Shown: positions 1 through 5,705 of the stretch, piece after piece
Layout: each line of letters opens with the position of its first letter
Numbering within the stretch: the first letter of the stretch is position 1
Assembly (NCBI GenBank): GCA_017935825.1
Contig: JAGBGW010000234.1
Span: 1 to 6,326, forward strand
DNA length: 6,326 nucleotides
DNA from: Clostridia bacterium
Lineage (GTDB): Bacteria > Bacillota > Clostridia > Christensenellales > Maliibacteriaceae
Reading direction: 5' to 3'
Position numbers and translations under genes: made by a program
The notes under the pieces: generated by a model
Told to the model about the DNA's origin: nothing
Database searches by the model: none
The model's input: only the letters and a program-made list of their open reading frames with translations

Positions 1-270
1 AGCCGCCTGAAGCAGGAACTGGCAGATTTGGCAGATGCGATCGTGAACGGTGCTGATATCGCCGCCGACGAGGTGCTCTCCAAGCACGCCGAGTGGGCAG
101 AGGAACTCAAAGCACAATACACCTTCAACGCCGAAAACGCCCACGATATCCTTTTGCAGGAGACGGGCAAAGTCTTTGCAGGCGTATTGGAAGATGCAGG
201 TGTGTATAAAAACACCTGTGAAGGCAAGAAAGCCTTCCTGCGATTCATCGATCACGTCAACGAAAACTAA
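1..270 (+). CDS. C-terminal end of an unrecognised protein (5' partial)
   Basis: The reading frame is open from the first base of the window to a TAA stop at 268-270, so only the last 89 residues of a longer protein are visible. The TTG at position 28 could in principle be a start, but it has no convincing ribosome binding site and the frame is open upstream of it, so I read this as a truncated gene. The visible part is acidic and looks mostly helical (residues such as LKQELADLADAIV, then AEWAEELKAQY), and it ends in a short aromatic and charged segment, KKAFLRFIDHVNEN. There is no membrane segment and no motif I can assign to a family. A bidirectional terminator follows 6 bases after the stop, so this is the last gene of its transcription unit, convergent with murA. 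I do not assign a function. Confidence 0.7.
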   Translation, partial: SRLKQELADLADAIVNGADIAADEVLSKHAEWAEELKAQYTFNAENAHDILLQETGKVFAGVLEDAGVYKNTCEGKKAFLRFIDHVNEN

Positions 271-276
271 AGCAAC

Positions 277-321
277 AAAAAACCCCCTTCCGAACTTCTT
301 CGGAAAGGGGGTACTTTTTTT
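277..321. terminator. Bidirectional intrinsic terminator between convergent genes
   Basis: The left arm CCCCCTTCCGAA (283-294) pairs with TTCGGAAAGGGGG (299-311) around a CTTC loop, with one bulged A. An A6 run (277-282) precedes it and a T7 run (315-321) follows, so it can act as a rho-independent terminator on both strands. It serves the partial gene on the + strand and murA on the - strand. The murA stop codon lies only 2 bases past the T run. Confidence 0.92.
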
Positions 322-322
322 A

Positions 323-1600
323 TTAGTAACCGATGGAATCGGGGTCGGGCACGCGGACGATGTCTGCGCCCAGTGCGCGAAGCTTTGCCTCGATGTTGGC
401 ATAGCCGCGGTCGATGTAGCGAAGGCGGCGCACCTGGGTTTCACCTTCTGCCATCAGACCTGCCACGATCATTGCTGCGCCTGCGCGAAGGTCCCAGGAG
501 TTGATGGAGGTACCGCGAAGGGATTCCACACCATTGACGATGGCCACGCGGCCTGCCACGCGGATGTCAGCACCCATGCGGTTGAGCTCTTCCACATAGC
601 GGAAGCGGGATTCGTAGATATTTTCCGTGATGACGGAGGTGCCGTTTGCACGGGCAAGGTATGCCGTCATGGGCTGCTGCATATCGGTGGGGAAACCGGG
701 GTAGGGCAGCGTGGATATGGAAATTGCGCGGGGACGTTCGGGACCGATGATGTGGATGTAATCCTCACCGTTTTCGATCTTTGCGCCGGATTCGATCAGC
801 TTTGCGGAGATGGACTCCATATGGGGCGGGATCACGTTGGTCACAAGGACACTGCCTGCAGTGGCTGCTGCCATGACCATCATGGTGCCGGTTTCGATCT
901 GGTCGGGGATGACGGAATACTGACAGCCGTGCAGACGCTCCACACCGCGGATGCGGATGGTGTCGGTACCTGCGCCCTTGATCTTTGCGCCCATTGCGGA
1001 AAGGAAGTTTGCAAGGTCCACAACGTGGGGCTCCTTTGCGGCGTTGACGATCACCGTGTTGCCCTTTGCAAGGACTGCGGCCAGCATGATGTTGATGGTT
1101 GCACCGACACTTGCCATGTCAAGGTAAACCTCGCCGCCGGACAGGGGCGTGGCTTCCAGATAATAGCCTTCTGCCGTGCGCTTTGCGGTGGCACCCATGG
1201 CTTCAAAACCCTTGATGTGCTGGTCCATGGGACGCATGCCGATCTCACAGCCGCCGGGCAGTGCAACTTCTGCCTGACCGAATCTGCCAAGCAGCACGCC
1301 CATCAGGTAGTAGCTTGCACGCATGGCCTTCACCTTTTCAAACGGTGCCTGCCAGGTGGATACGGTGGATGCATCGATGCGCATACGACTGGGGGTCTGC
1401 ATTTCCACCTTTGCACCCAGGGAGCGCAGAATATCTACCAGAAGCGACACGTCGGAAATCGCGGGCAGATTATCAATGATGCATTCTTCCTGACACAAAA
1501 GTGCAGCAGGAATAATGGCGACCGCCGCGTTTTTTGCGCCGCTGATCTCCACCTGACCTGTGAGCGGTTTTCCACCTCGAATAATAAATTTATCGTCCAT
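323..1600 (-). CDS. murA: UDP-N-acetylglucosamine 1-carboxyvinyltransferase (MurA)
   Basis: MurA transfers enolpyruvate from phosphoenolpyruvate to UDP-GlcNAc in the cytoplasm, the first committed step of peptidoglycan precursor synthesis, and is the target of fosfomycin. The 425-residue product has the family's usual length and hallmarks: N-terminal SGAKNA with the conserved Lys (residue 23), the active-site loop LPGGCEIGMRP with the catalytic Cys (118), the FPTDMQ segment with the catalytic Asp (306), and the C-terminal IDRGYANIEAKLRALGA block with the conserved Arg (398). With Cys rather than Asp in the loop it should be fosfomycin-sensitive, which is family knowledge. I chose the ATG at 1600-1598 because it follows GGATGG at 8 bases and begins MDDKF, like other MurA proteins. 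An ATG four codons upstream (1612) has no visible ribosome binding site. Many Firmicutes carry two MurA paralogues, and which one this is cannot be told here. It appears to be transcribed alone. Confidence 0.97.
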   Translation of the reverse strand: MDDKFIIRGGKPLTGQVEISGAKNAAVAIIPAALLCQEECIIDNLPAISDVSLLVDILRSLGAKVEMQTPSRMRIDASTVSTWQAPFEKVKAMRASYYLMGVLLGRFGQAEVALPGGCEIGMRPMDQHIKGFEAMGATAKRTAEGYYLEATPLSGGEVYLDMASVGATINIMLAAVLAKGNTVIVNAAKEPHVVDLANFLSAMGAKIKGAGTDTIRIRGVERLHGCQYSVIPDQIETGTMMVMAAATAGSVLVTNVIPPHMESISAKLIESGAKIENGEDYIHIIGPERPRAISISTLPYPGFPTDMQQPMTAYLARANGTSVITENIYESRFRYVEELNRMGADIRVAGRVAIVNGVESLRGTSINSWDLRAGAAMIVAGLMAEGETQVRRLRYIDRGYANIEAKLRALGADIVRVPDPDSIGY

Positions 1601-1659
1601 GATGTATTCCATCCAATCTGTTGGCGAATTTCTGTATAACAGGGCATGCCGCCCCGTTT

Positions 1660-1689
1660 AATATAGCATACAAAGGCGTTGTAATGCAA
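1660..1689 (-). promoter_or_regulatory. Candidate murA promoter
   Basis: On the minus strand TTGCAT (1684-1689) and TATATT (1660-1665) are separated by 18 bases and lie about 60 bases upstream of the murA start. The -10 box matches the sigma-A consensus at five of six positions, while the -35 box matches only in its TTG. This is plausible but unproven; no other good promoter is seen in the 1613-1786 gap, which otherwise holds only the gntR terminator. Confidence 0.5.
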
Positions 1690-1720
1690 CAATTGCGGCG
1701 CGGCGTGTATCCAAAAACGT

Positions 1721-1767
1721 ATAAAAAGAAGAAAAGAAGCGATAAGCAAAGCCATATCACTTCTTTT
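1721..1767 (-). terminator. Candidate intrinsic terminator of the GntR-family gene
   Basis: Read on the minus strand, AAAAGAAGTGATA (1767-1755) pairs with TATCGCTTCTTTT (1744-1732) with one G-U pair. The loop can extend the stem with GGC/GCT pairs around UUU. The 3' arm runs into the pyrimidine-rich tract CTTCTTTTTAT (1731-1721). It lies 20 bases past the regulator's stop codon and upstream of the murA promoter, so regulator and murA are probably separate units. The stem is AT-rich, so strength is uncertain. Confidence 0.6.
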
Positions 1768-1786
1768 TATGTTTGAATTTACTTTT

Positions 1787-2461
1787 TTATACGCGGGTGA
1801 AAACATCAGCCGTCTGGATGCGGCGGCGGGAGCGCAGCATGTGGTTGAATGCGTGCTGCTGTGCAAGGCCGGGGTTGCCGGACTCGATGGCCTCCACGAT
1901 CATGCGGTGTTCTGCGCAGGAGACCTTGCCGTTAAAGACTTCGGAAGGAATCTGCCAGGTGTCGTGAAATACCATCTCGTGGGAATGACGATAGATGCGG
2001 CAAAGGCGCTCGTTGTCGGAGCAGAATGCAAGATAGAAGTGGAAGTCGCGGTCCAGCATCAGCCAAAGTTCCTGATTGCCTTCGTTTGCGGCAGCTTCCA
2101 TGGCATCCATGGCATCGTGCAGACGACAGAGCATCTCGCTCATGTCCTCGCCGTTTTGCTTTCTTTCAGCCAGCGTATAGCACACCATGGCGTACAGCGC
2201 CGTGATGATCTCATAGGAATGGATGATGTCTTCCTTTTTGGGAATGCACACGAAAGAGCCGCGGTTTTGAATGCGCTCGATCAGACCGTCCTGCTGCAGA
2301 CGGTGGATGGCTTCGCGCACGGGGGTGCGGCTGATGGAAAGTTTTTGTGCGATGGTGGATTCCACCAGTTTTTGACCCGGACGAAGTTCGTGGGTGACGA
2401 AGATCATGCGGCGGATGCCGTCATAGGCAATTTGCGTTGCGGAATAGTTCATGTCTTCCAT
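1787..2461 (-). CDS. GntR-family transcriptional regulator, FadR/FCD subfamily
   Basis: The product is a predicted 224-residue cytoplasmic DNA-binding regulator. Residues about 9-73 form a GntR winged helix: KLVESTIAQKLSISRTPVRE is the characteristic helix-turn-helix, followed by the GLIERIQNRGSFV wing. Residues about 78-215 form an all-helical FCD ligand domain. Its likely metal or ligand residues are Asp137 and His141 (in DRDFHF), His185 (CAEHRM) and His207 (FNHM), in the spacing expected for metal-binding FCD proteins. Family members usually sense carboxylates or sugar acids and repress neighbouring transport or catabolic genes. The first ATG is preceded by AGGGGG, 12 bases away, which is rather distant; the ATG three codons later is possible. 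It has a consensus promoter and is divergent from the transporter MFS1, which suggests that it controls that gene and probably its paralogues. The effector is unknown. Confidence 0.93.
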   Translation of the reverse strand: MEDMNYSATQIAYDGIRRMIFVTHELRPGQKLVESTIAQKLSISRTPVREAIHRLQQDGLIERIQNRGSFVCIPKKEDIIHSYEIITALYAMVCYTLAERKQNGEDMSEMLCRLHDAMDAMEAAANEGNQELWLMLDRDFHFYLAFCSDNERLCRIYRHSHEMVFHDTWQIPSEVFNGKVSCAEHRMIVEAIESGNPGLAQQHAFNHMLRSRRRIQTADVFTRV

Positions 2462-2522
2462 AATAATTTCTTACCCCCTTATCGGGCGCTGTGTGAATGG
2501 CGCATCAAAATCTGTCGATTTG

Positions 2523-2551
2523 ATTATAGATTTGCGGTATACCTTTGTCAA
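2523..2551 (-). promoter_or_regulatory. Consensus sigma-A promoter of the GntR-family gene
   Basis: On the minus strand a perfect TTGACA (2551-2546) is followed after exactly 17 bases by a perfect TATAAT (2528-2523). The start codon is about 60 bases downstream. This is the best promoter in the window. The spacer contains the palindrome GGTATACC, annotated separately as a possible autoregulatory operator. Confidence 0.9.
2536..2543. promoter_or_regulatory. GGTATACC palindrome in the gntR promoter spacer, candidate operator
   Basis: This perfect 8-base palindrome sits between the -35 and -10 boxes of the regulator's own promoter, where a bound repressor would block RNA polymerase. Its core GTATAC recurs upstream of MFS1 and MFS3. 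GntR/FadR-type regulators commonly bind short palindromes with GT and AC half-site cores. That this regulator binds here is inference. Confidence 0.45.
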
Positions 2552-2566
2552 ACTTCTTTTATTCCC

Positions 2567-2588
2567 AATTGTGTAATTCTGTACAATT
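2567..2588. promoter_or_regulatory. AATTGT-N10-ACAATT inverted repeat in the divergent intergenic region
   Basis: Perfect 6-base arms (2567-2572 and 2583-2588) are separated by 10 bases and lie just upstream of the gntR -35 box. The spacing of arm centres (16 bases) is about one and a half helical turns. It could be a regulator site for either divergent gene, but AT-rich sequence produces such arms by chance and I hold it weakly. Confidence 0.25.
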
Positions 2589-2638
2589 CAGGGGTATTTG
2601 TCGCAAATTAGTCGCGGATTTATAACAAAAAAGCCATA

Positions 2639-2648
2639 TTGTATACTT
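2639..2648. promoter_or_regulatory. TTGTATACTT, imperfect candidate operator upstream of MFS1
   Basis: It matches the perfect palindrome TTGTATACAA found upstream of MFS3 at eight of ten positions and contains the GTATAC core. Its centre is 41 bases, close to four helical turns, upstream of the GTATAC in the MFS1 -10 region, a spacing compatible with two dimers on the same DNA face. Binding by the adjacent GntR-family protein is inferred. Confidence 0.35.
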
Positions 2649-2657
2649 TTTGCCAAA

Positions 2658-2690
2658 TCTTACTTTTTTTGTACGTTGGTGGTATACTCA
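2658..2690 (+). promoter_or_regulatory. MFS1 promoter with the shared extended -10 block
   Basis: TGGTATACT (2680-2688) is an extended -10 (TG, one base, then TATACT). The -35 region TTACTT (2660-2665) at a 17-base spacing is poor, as is usual for extended -10 promoters. The 13-mer GGTGGTATACTCA (2678-2690) is identical at the MFS3 promoter, and TCTTA precedes it by exactly 20 bases in both. Predicted transcription start is near 2695, giving a leader of roughly 29 bases to the MFS1 ATG. Confidence 0.7.
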
Positions 2691-2723
2691 GATCAGCAGA
2701 ATTTTTTGTACGGAGCACATGAT

Positions 2724-3971
2724 ATGAAACACAATCCTTTGCGTGCGGCAGCTGTCTTTTTAAGAAACTATTTTAACCGCGATGCCCTCTTCTATGGCGG
2801 TGTGGAATTCACCTTCTGGGCGGCCTTTGCGGCAGTGGCATTCACCTCTGCGCATCTTGCGCAGGTGGGCTTTGCCTCCTCCACGGTAGGTGTCATCATG
2901 GCACTTGTGTCGGTGGCAGGCATTATCGCTTCGCCCATCATCGGTGATATTTCCGATAAGATCGGCTCGCCAAGAAAGATGTTCATGGTCTGTGCAGTGA
3001 TCTCTTCCATATTCTATCTGGTGGTGCCGCCGCTGCTTGACGTGCGTGTGGCAGGTGTCAGCGTGGGTGTGGTATGCATTCTTCTTTGGTCGTTTTTCTC
3101 CCGACCCATGCAGGGGCTTTGCGAAGGCTGGGTGGTTTCCGCTGCGGACCAGAAGCGTACCTTCACCTTTGGCTCCGTGCGCTACTACGGCTCTGTCAGC
3201 TATGCGGTGGTCTGCATGATCTTCGGCAGAATCGCAAATCATACAGGCTCGCAGGCTTTCACCTTCCCGGCATACGGTCTGCTTTGTCTGCCCATTTTGG
3301 CACTGTGCCTTTTTGCCCGAAGCGATGACCGCCCCGTGGAAAAGAAGCAGAAGGCCACCCACATTGGTTTGCGCGCAGCGGTGAAAAACTATTATCTGAT
3401 CATGTTTTTGATCTGCCACTGTTTCATCCGTCTGCCCATGAACTGTACCACCACGTTCGTACCCTATAAGCTGCTTGAGATCGCAGGGGAAACCTCCTCC
3501 CTCGGCCTTTTGACGGGTATTCGTGCGCTGGCGGAAATACCGCTTCTGCTGTTCGGTTCCAAGATCGTCAAAAAGATCGGCATCAAGAATCTGTTTGTGC
3601 TGGATATCGCGCTGTTTGGTACGGCGCAGGTGCTCTTTGCCACGGCAAATTCCATCTGGCAGCTGACGCTTGCCATGTTCCTGATGGGTTCGGGCTACGG
3701 CGCCCATCTGCTGGGACAGGTCAACTACGTCTACCGCATCACCCCCAAGGAGGCGGCGGCAAGTGCTCAGTCGCTGGCGGTGTCCTTTGCCATGGCGGCG
3801 GCGGTCATCGGCTATCTGGTGGGCGGTGTGCTGGTGGATGCCCTTGGTACCAGAGGTCTTTTCTGGTTCATGTTTGCGCTGGAAGCTGCATCGCTTGTGA
3901 TGTTCCTTGGCACCTTCCCCCTTGGCAGATGGCTGGGCAAGGAAGAACCCGATCTGTCACATATCGTTTGA
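2724..3971 (+). CDS. Major facilitator superfamily transporter, MFS_1_like type (MFS1)
   Basis: A 415-residue inner-membrane protein with about twelve hydrophobic segments and a charged central loop (about 199-221, rich in Asp, Lys and Arg), the standard MFS plan. GDISDKIGSPRK (74-85) is the loop 2-3 motif A region. The stretch WSFFSRPMQG (122-131) to FGSVRYYGSVSYA (149-161) and ITPKEAAASAQS (339-350) resemble the LacY/nucleoside-symporter-like MFS_1_like group, so a proton-coupled carrier for a small polar solute is likely. The substrate is unknown. The start ATG has GGAG 8 bases upstream. A frame extension to 2598 would run through the promoter and is rejected. It is divergent from the FCD-type regulator, followed by a strong terminator, and paralogous to MFS2 and MFS3. 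Confidence 0.92.
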   Translation: MKHNPLRAAAVFLRNYFNRDALFYGGVEFTFWAAFAAVAFTSAHLAQVGFASSTVGVIMALVSVAGIIASPIIGDISDKIGSPRKMFMVCAVISSIFYLVVPPLLDVRVAGVSVGVVCILLWSFFSRPMQGLCEGWVVSAADQKRTFTFGSVRYYGSVSYAVVCMIFGRIANHTGSQAFTFPAYGLLCLPILALCLFARSDDRPVEKKQKATHIGLRAAVKNYYLIMFLICHCFIRLPMNCTTTFVPYKLLEIAGETSSLGLLTGIRALAEIPLLLFGSKIVKKIGIKNLFVLDIALFGTAQVLFATANSIWQLTLAMFLMGSGYGAHLLGQVNYVYRITPKEAAASAQSLAVSFAMAAAVIGYLVGGVLVDALGTRGLFWFMFALEAASLVMFLGTFPLGRWLGKEEPDLSHIV

Positions 3972-3972
3972 G

Positions 3973-4002
3973 AAAAAAGCTCTCCAAAAGGAGAGCTTTT
4001 TT
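3973..4002 (+). terminator. Intrinsic terminator of MFS1
   Basis: AGCTCTCC (3978-3985) pairs with GGAGAGCT (3990-3997) around AAAA, flanked by A6 and followed by T6. It begins immediately after the stop codon. The first 14 bases after the stop (GAAAAAAGCTCTCC) are identical to those after the MFS2 stop. Because of the flanking A run it could also act on the minus strand. Confidence 0.93.
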
Positions 4003-4017
4003 AGTTAACAGTTATGA

Positions 4018-4075
4018 ATTTGCTTTGCAAATGTTTGGATGGCGAGGGAATGTTTGATGGAAATCAAATGCCATC
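4018..4075. repeat. Nested hairpins abutting the palindromic element
   Basis: ATTTGC-TTT-GCAAAT (4018-4032) forms one hairpin. GATGGC (4038-4043) and GCCATC (4070-4075) form the base of a second, within which TTTGAT (4053-4058) pairs with ATCAAA (4063-4068). The outer arm ends exactly where the 82-base element starts, and GCCATCGTA recurs inside that element (4102-4110). These may be parts of one composite repeat. No gene is seen in 4003-4449. Confidence 0.5.
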
Positions 4076-4157
4076 GTAGGGACCGTCGTCCCCGACGGTC
4101 CGCCATCGTATGTACGATATCCGACGATTACGGACCGTGCGGGAGCACGGTCCCTAC
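4076..4157. repeat. 82-base palindromic element with 11-base terminal inverted repeats (MITE/REP-like)
   Basis: The ends GTAGGGACCGT (4076-4086) and ACGGTCCCTAC (4147-4157) are perfect inverted repeats. Inside are two perfect 9-base hairpins in mirrored position, GGACCGTCG-TCCC-CGACGGTCC (4080-4101) and GGACCGTGC-GGGA-GCACGGTCC (4132-4153), with ATCGTA-TG-TACGAT (4105-4118) between them. It encodes no protein. This plan fits a non-autonomous, transposase-mobilised miniature element or a pair of REP units. No clear target duplication is visible at the ends. Confidence 0.7.
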
Positions 4158-4176
4158 ATTGTATGCGCAACAGGAT

Positions 4177-4206
4177 TTGTCATCCCGAGCGAAGTCGAGG
4201 GATCTC
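4177..4206. repeat. CATCCCGAGCGAAGTCG-type dispersed repeat
   Basis: The segment holds CATCCCGAGCGAAGTCG followed by AGGGATCTC. CGA and TCG pair around GCGAAG, and TCC pairs with GGA after a two-base bulge, giving a small hairpin. From general knowledge, very similar strings (CATCC-GAGCGAAGTCGA-GGATC and variants) are dispersed in many unrelated bacterial genomes, usually between genes. Only one copy lies in this window, so its repetitive nature is recalled, not shown here. Confidence 0.5.
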
Positions 4207-4390
4207 TTCCTTTTATTACGGCATCGATATACGATTTTGCGCGTTCTCCTTTTCGTCACTTCCTGTAAAAGGGAGGCTTTGAATGTGGTTATCTGTTTTT
4301 GTTGTTTTGTTATAATCGCAAACTAATCATCGGTTTTCATATGAAATGTGCGGCACGGGACTTGCAAATCCCTTTCCTAAATCCTGCCTT

Positions 4391-4403
4391 GGTGCTATAC
4401 TGA
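4391..4403 (+). promoter_or_regulatory. MFS2 promoter, extended -10 related to those of MFS1 and MFS3
   Basis: GGTGCTATACTGA matches the MFS1/MFS3 block GGTGGTATACTCA at 11 of 13 positions and keeps the extended -10 form TG-C-TATACT (4393-4401). TTGCAAATC (4362-4370) upstream resembles TTGCCAAATC upstream of MFS1 (2650-2659). The predicted start near 4408 gives a leader of about 42 bases. Confidence 0.6.
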
Positions 4404-4409
4404 AAGCCG

Positions 4410-4424
4410 TGCGCAAATTGCGCA
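4410..4424. promoter_or_regulatory. TGCGCAAATTGCGCA palindrome at the MFS2 transcription start, candidate operator
   Basis: Seven-base perfect arms TGCGCAA and TTGCGCA flank a central A. The palindrome begins 8 bases after the -10 box, where it would overlap the start of transcription and early transcribed region. That is a typical repressor position, or it may form a 5' hairpin in the mRNA, although a one-base loop would have to open. No counterpart is seen at MFS1 or MFS3. Confidence 0.45.
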
Positions 4425-4449
4425 AAATTGTGATTTGTGAGGTTTTATC

Positions 4450-5688
4450 ATGAAACACGAGGAATTGGAACTGCATCCTCACGAGCGGCATCTTTTGCCC
4501 GAGGGACAATTGCTCTACGGCTCCATCGTGGGCTTTTTCTATACAGGTGTGGCGGCGGCAAGCTTTGTCGCGGCGTATTTGAATGAGGCCGGTTATTCGG
4601 GCACCCAGGTTGGCAGCATCATGTCCGTTATGAACGTGCTGGGCATTATTGCTTCCCCCATCGCGGGCAGCATCGCCGACCGTCTGCGCTCTCCCCGTAA
4701 AGTGCTCATCGCCTGCCTGGCACTGGCAAGCCTTTTGTATCTGGCGGCGGCATTCTGCGGCAATGCGGAAGTTTTTGGCATGCCCCTGCTTTTGCTGGTA
4801 CTGCCGCTTTGGTCGTTCTTTAAATCGCCGCTTGCCAGCCTTACGGACTCCTTCGCGGTGCAGACTGCCAACAGAAAAGGCACCTTTACCTTTGGCGCGC
4901 TGCGCTGGCTTGGTTCTTTCGGCAACGCGGTGATGTGCATCATCCTTGGCCGCATTGTCACCCGCACCGGCACCAACATTTGCGTATTCTACCTGTATGG
5001 TCTGATCAACCTGATTGTCATCATTCTTCTTGTGATGGCGCGGGGCGATGATATCCCCCAGGAGCACACTGCAAGAAAGAAGACGAGAAATACGCTGTCG
5101 CTGGCACTTTCTTCCTTTTATTTTAAGATCTTTTTGGTCTCCTACATGCTGACGTGCGTGCCAGTATTTTGTCTTTCCACATTCCTTCCTTATAAGCTGG
5201 TGGAAATCACGGGTACTTCCGCATCCTTTGGCGCACTTGTTGCATTCAAGGCATTTATGGAAATCCCCACGCTGATTCTTGGCGGCAGGCTGATGCATCG
5301 CTTCGGCATCCGCAGAACGCTGTTTGGCGCCATGTCGCTGTTCATCTGCGAGCAGAGCTTCCTGTTTTCCTCCGGTGTGGCCGGAATTGCAGTTGCCATG
5401 TGCCTGCACGGCATCTCCAACGGACTTTTCATGTCCTGCGCCACCAACTACATCTTTGCCATTACCCCTGACGAGGCAAAGGCAAGCGCACAGACCATCG
5501 CAGGTGCGCTCACATCCGTTGCATCCATTATCGGCAGCTTCGTCGGCGGCATCCTCATCGACAAGTTCGGTGCAAATGGTTACTTCACCTTCACCATCTC
5601 TCTTGTCATTTTGTCGGTGCTGGTATTCCTTGTAAGTGTTCCCCTTGGCAAACGCCTTGGCAAGGGCGAACCGATCGAAAACGCATAA
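4450..5688 (+). CDS. Major facilitator superfamily transporter, MFS_1_like type (MFS2)
   Basis: A 412-residue predicted inner-membrane carrier with about twelve hydrophobic segments and a basic/acidic central loop (about 198-216). It is a clear paralogue of MFS1. Shared landmarks in the same order are the loop 2-3 motif GSIADRLRSPRK (73-84), LWSFFKSP (120-127), TFTFG (145-149), FLPYKLVEITGT (245-256), EIP (271-273), ITPDEAKASAQT (338-349), VGGILIDKFG (365-374) and the C-terminal PLGKRLGKGEP (398-408). The N-terminus differs, being His/Glu-rich (HEELELHPHERH), and lacks the FNRD motif of MFS1 and MFS3. The start is set by GAGG 7 bases upstream. It has its own promoter and leader palindrome. 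Its terminator is broken: only the 5' arm remains, followed by a hairpin array. A proton-coupled solute carrier is likely, with unknown substrate. Confidence 0.92.
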   Translation: MKHEELELHPHERHLLPEGQLLYGSIVGFFYTGVAAASFVAAYLNEAGYSGTQVGSIMSVMNVLGIIASPIAGSIADRLRSPRKVLIACLALASLLYLAAAFCGNAEVFGMPLLLLVLPLWSFFKSPLASLTDSFAVQTANRKGTFTFGALRWLGSFGNAVMCIILGRIVTRTGTNICVFYLYGLINLIVIILLVMARGDDIPQEHTARKKTRNTLSLALSSFYFKIFLVSYMLTCVPVFCLSTFLPYKLVEITGTSASFGALVAFKAFMEIPTLILGGRLMHRFGIRRTLFGAMSLFICEQSFLFSSGVAGIAVAMCLHGISNGLFMSCATNYIFAITPDEAKASAQTIAGALTSVASIIGSFVGGILIDKFGANGYFTFTISLVILSVLVFLVSVPLGKRLGKGEPIENA

Positions 5689-5702
5689 GAAAAAAGCTCT
5701 CC
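5689..5702 (+). terminator. Half of a terminator after MFS2 (remnant)
   Basis: GAAAAAAGCTCTCC follows the MFS2 stop codon and is base-for-base the same as the sequence after the MFS1 stop (3972-3985). The matching arm GGAGAGC and its T run are absent here and are not found at the far end of the following array. Termination may instead use an array hairpin, for example TCGGC-TAC-GCCGA followed by GTTTTTAT (5800-5820). Confidence 0.7.
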
Positions 5703-5705
5703 GTA

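Noticed and set aside
50..1639. 529-codon open frame on the + strand across murA
   Set aside because: It is antisense to the clearly conserved MurA. Its product is rich in Cys, His, Gly and Asp with no recognisable domain, and it has no promoter or ribosome binding site. It is a shadow of biased codon use on the other strand.
1769..2611. 280-codon + strand open frame across the GntR-family gene
   Set aside because: Antisense to a well-supported regulator with domain motifs and a consensus promoter; the product shows no family features.
2760..3707. 315-codon minus-strand open frame inside MFS1
   Set aside because: Antisense shadow of a conserved membrane protein; the product is Lys/His/Gln-rich with no domain.
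4271..4315. Ten-codon frame MWLSVFVVLL with GGGAGG 6 bases upstream
   Set aside because: The ribosome binding site is good, but the peptide is very short, there is no promoter with a matching -35, and such hits are common in T-rich sequence. Conservation in relatives would be needed to revive it.
4311..4316. TATAAT as an alternative MFS2 promoter
   Set aside because: No acceptable -35 hexamer at 16-18 bases upstream (GTTATC at 17). The conserved extended -10 block at 4391 is a better candidate and is shared with the paralogues.
4039..4326. 95-codon + strand open frame in the MFS1-MFS2 gap
   Set aside because: It runs through the 82-base palindromic element and the CATCCCGAGC repeat, has no good ribosome binding site, and the translated hairpins explain its Arg-rich composition.
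4327..5409. 360-codon minus-strand open frame inside MFS2
   Set aside because: Same reasoning: MFS2 on the + strand has twelve membrane segments, family motifs, a ribosome binding site and a promoter.
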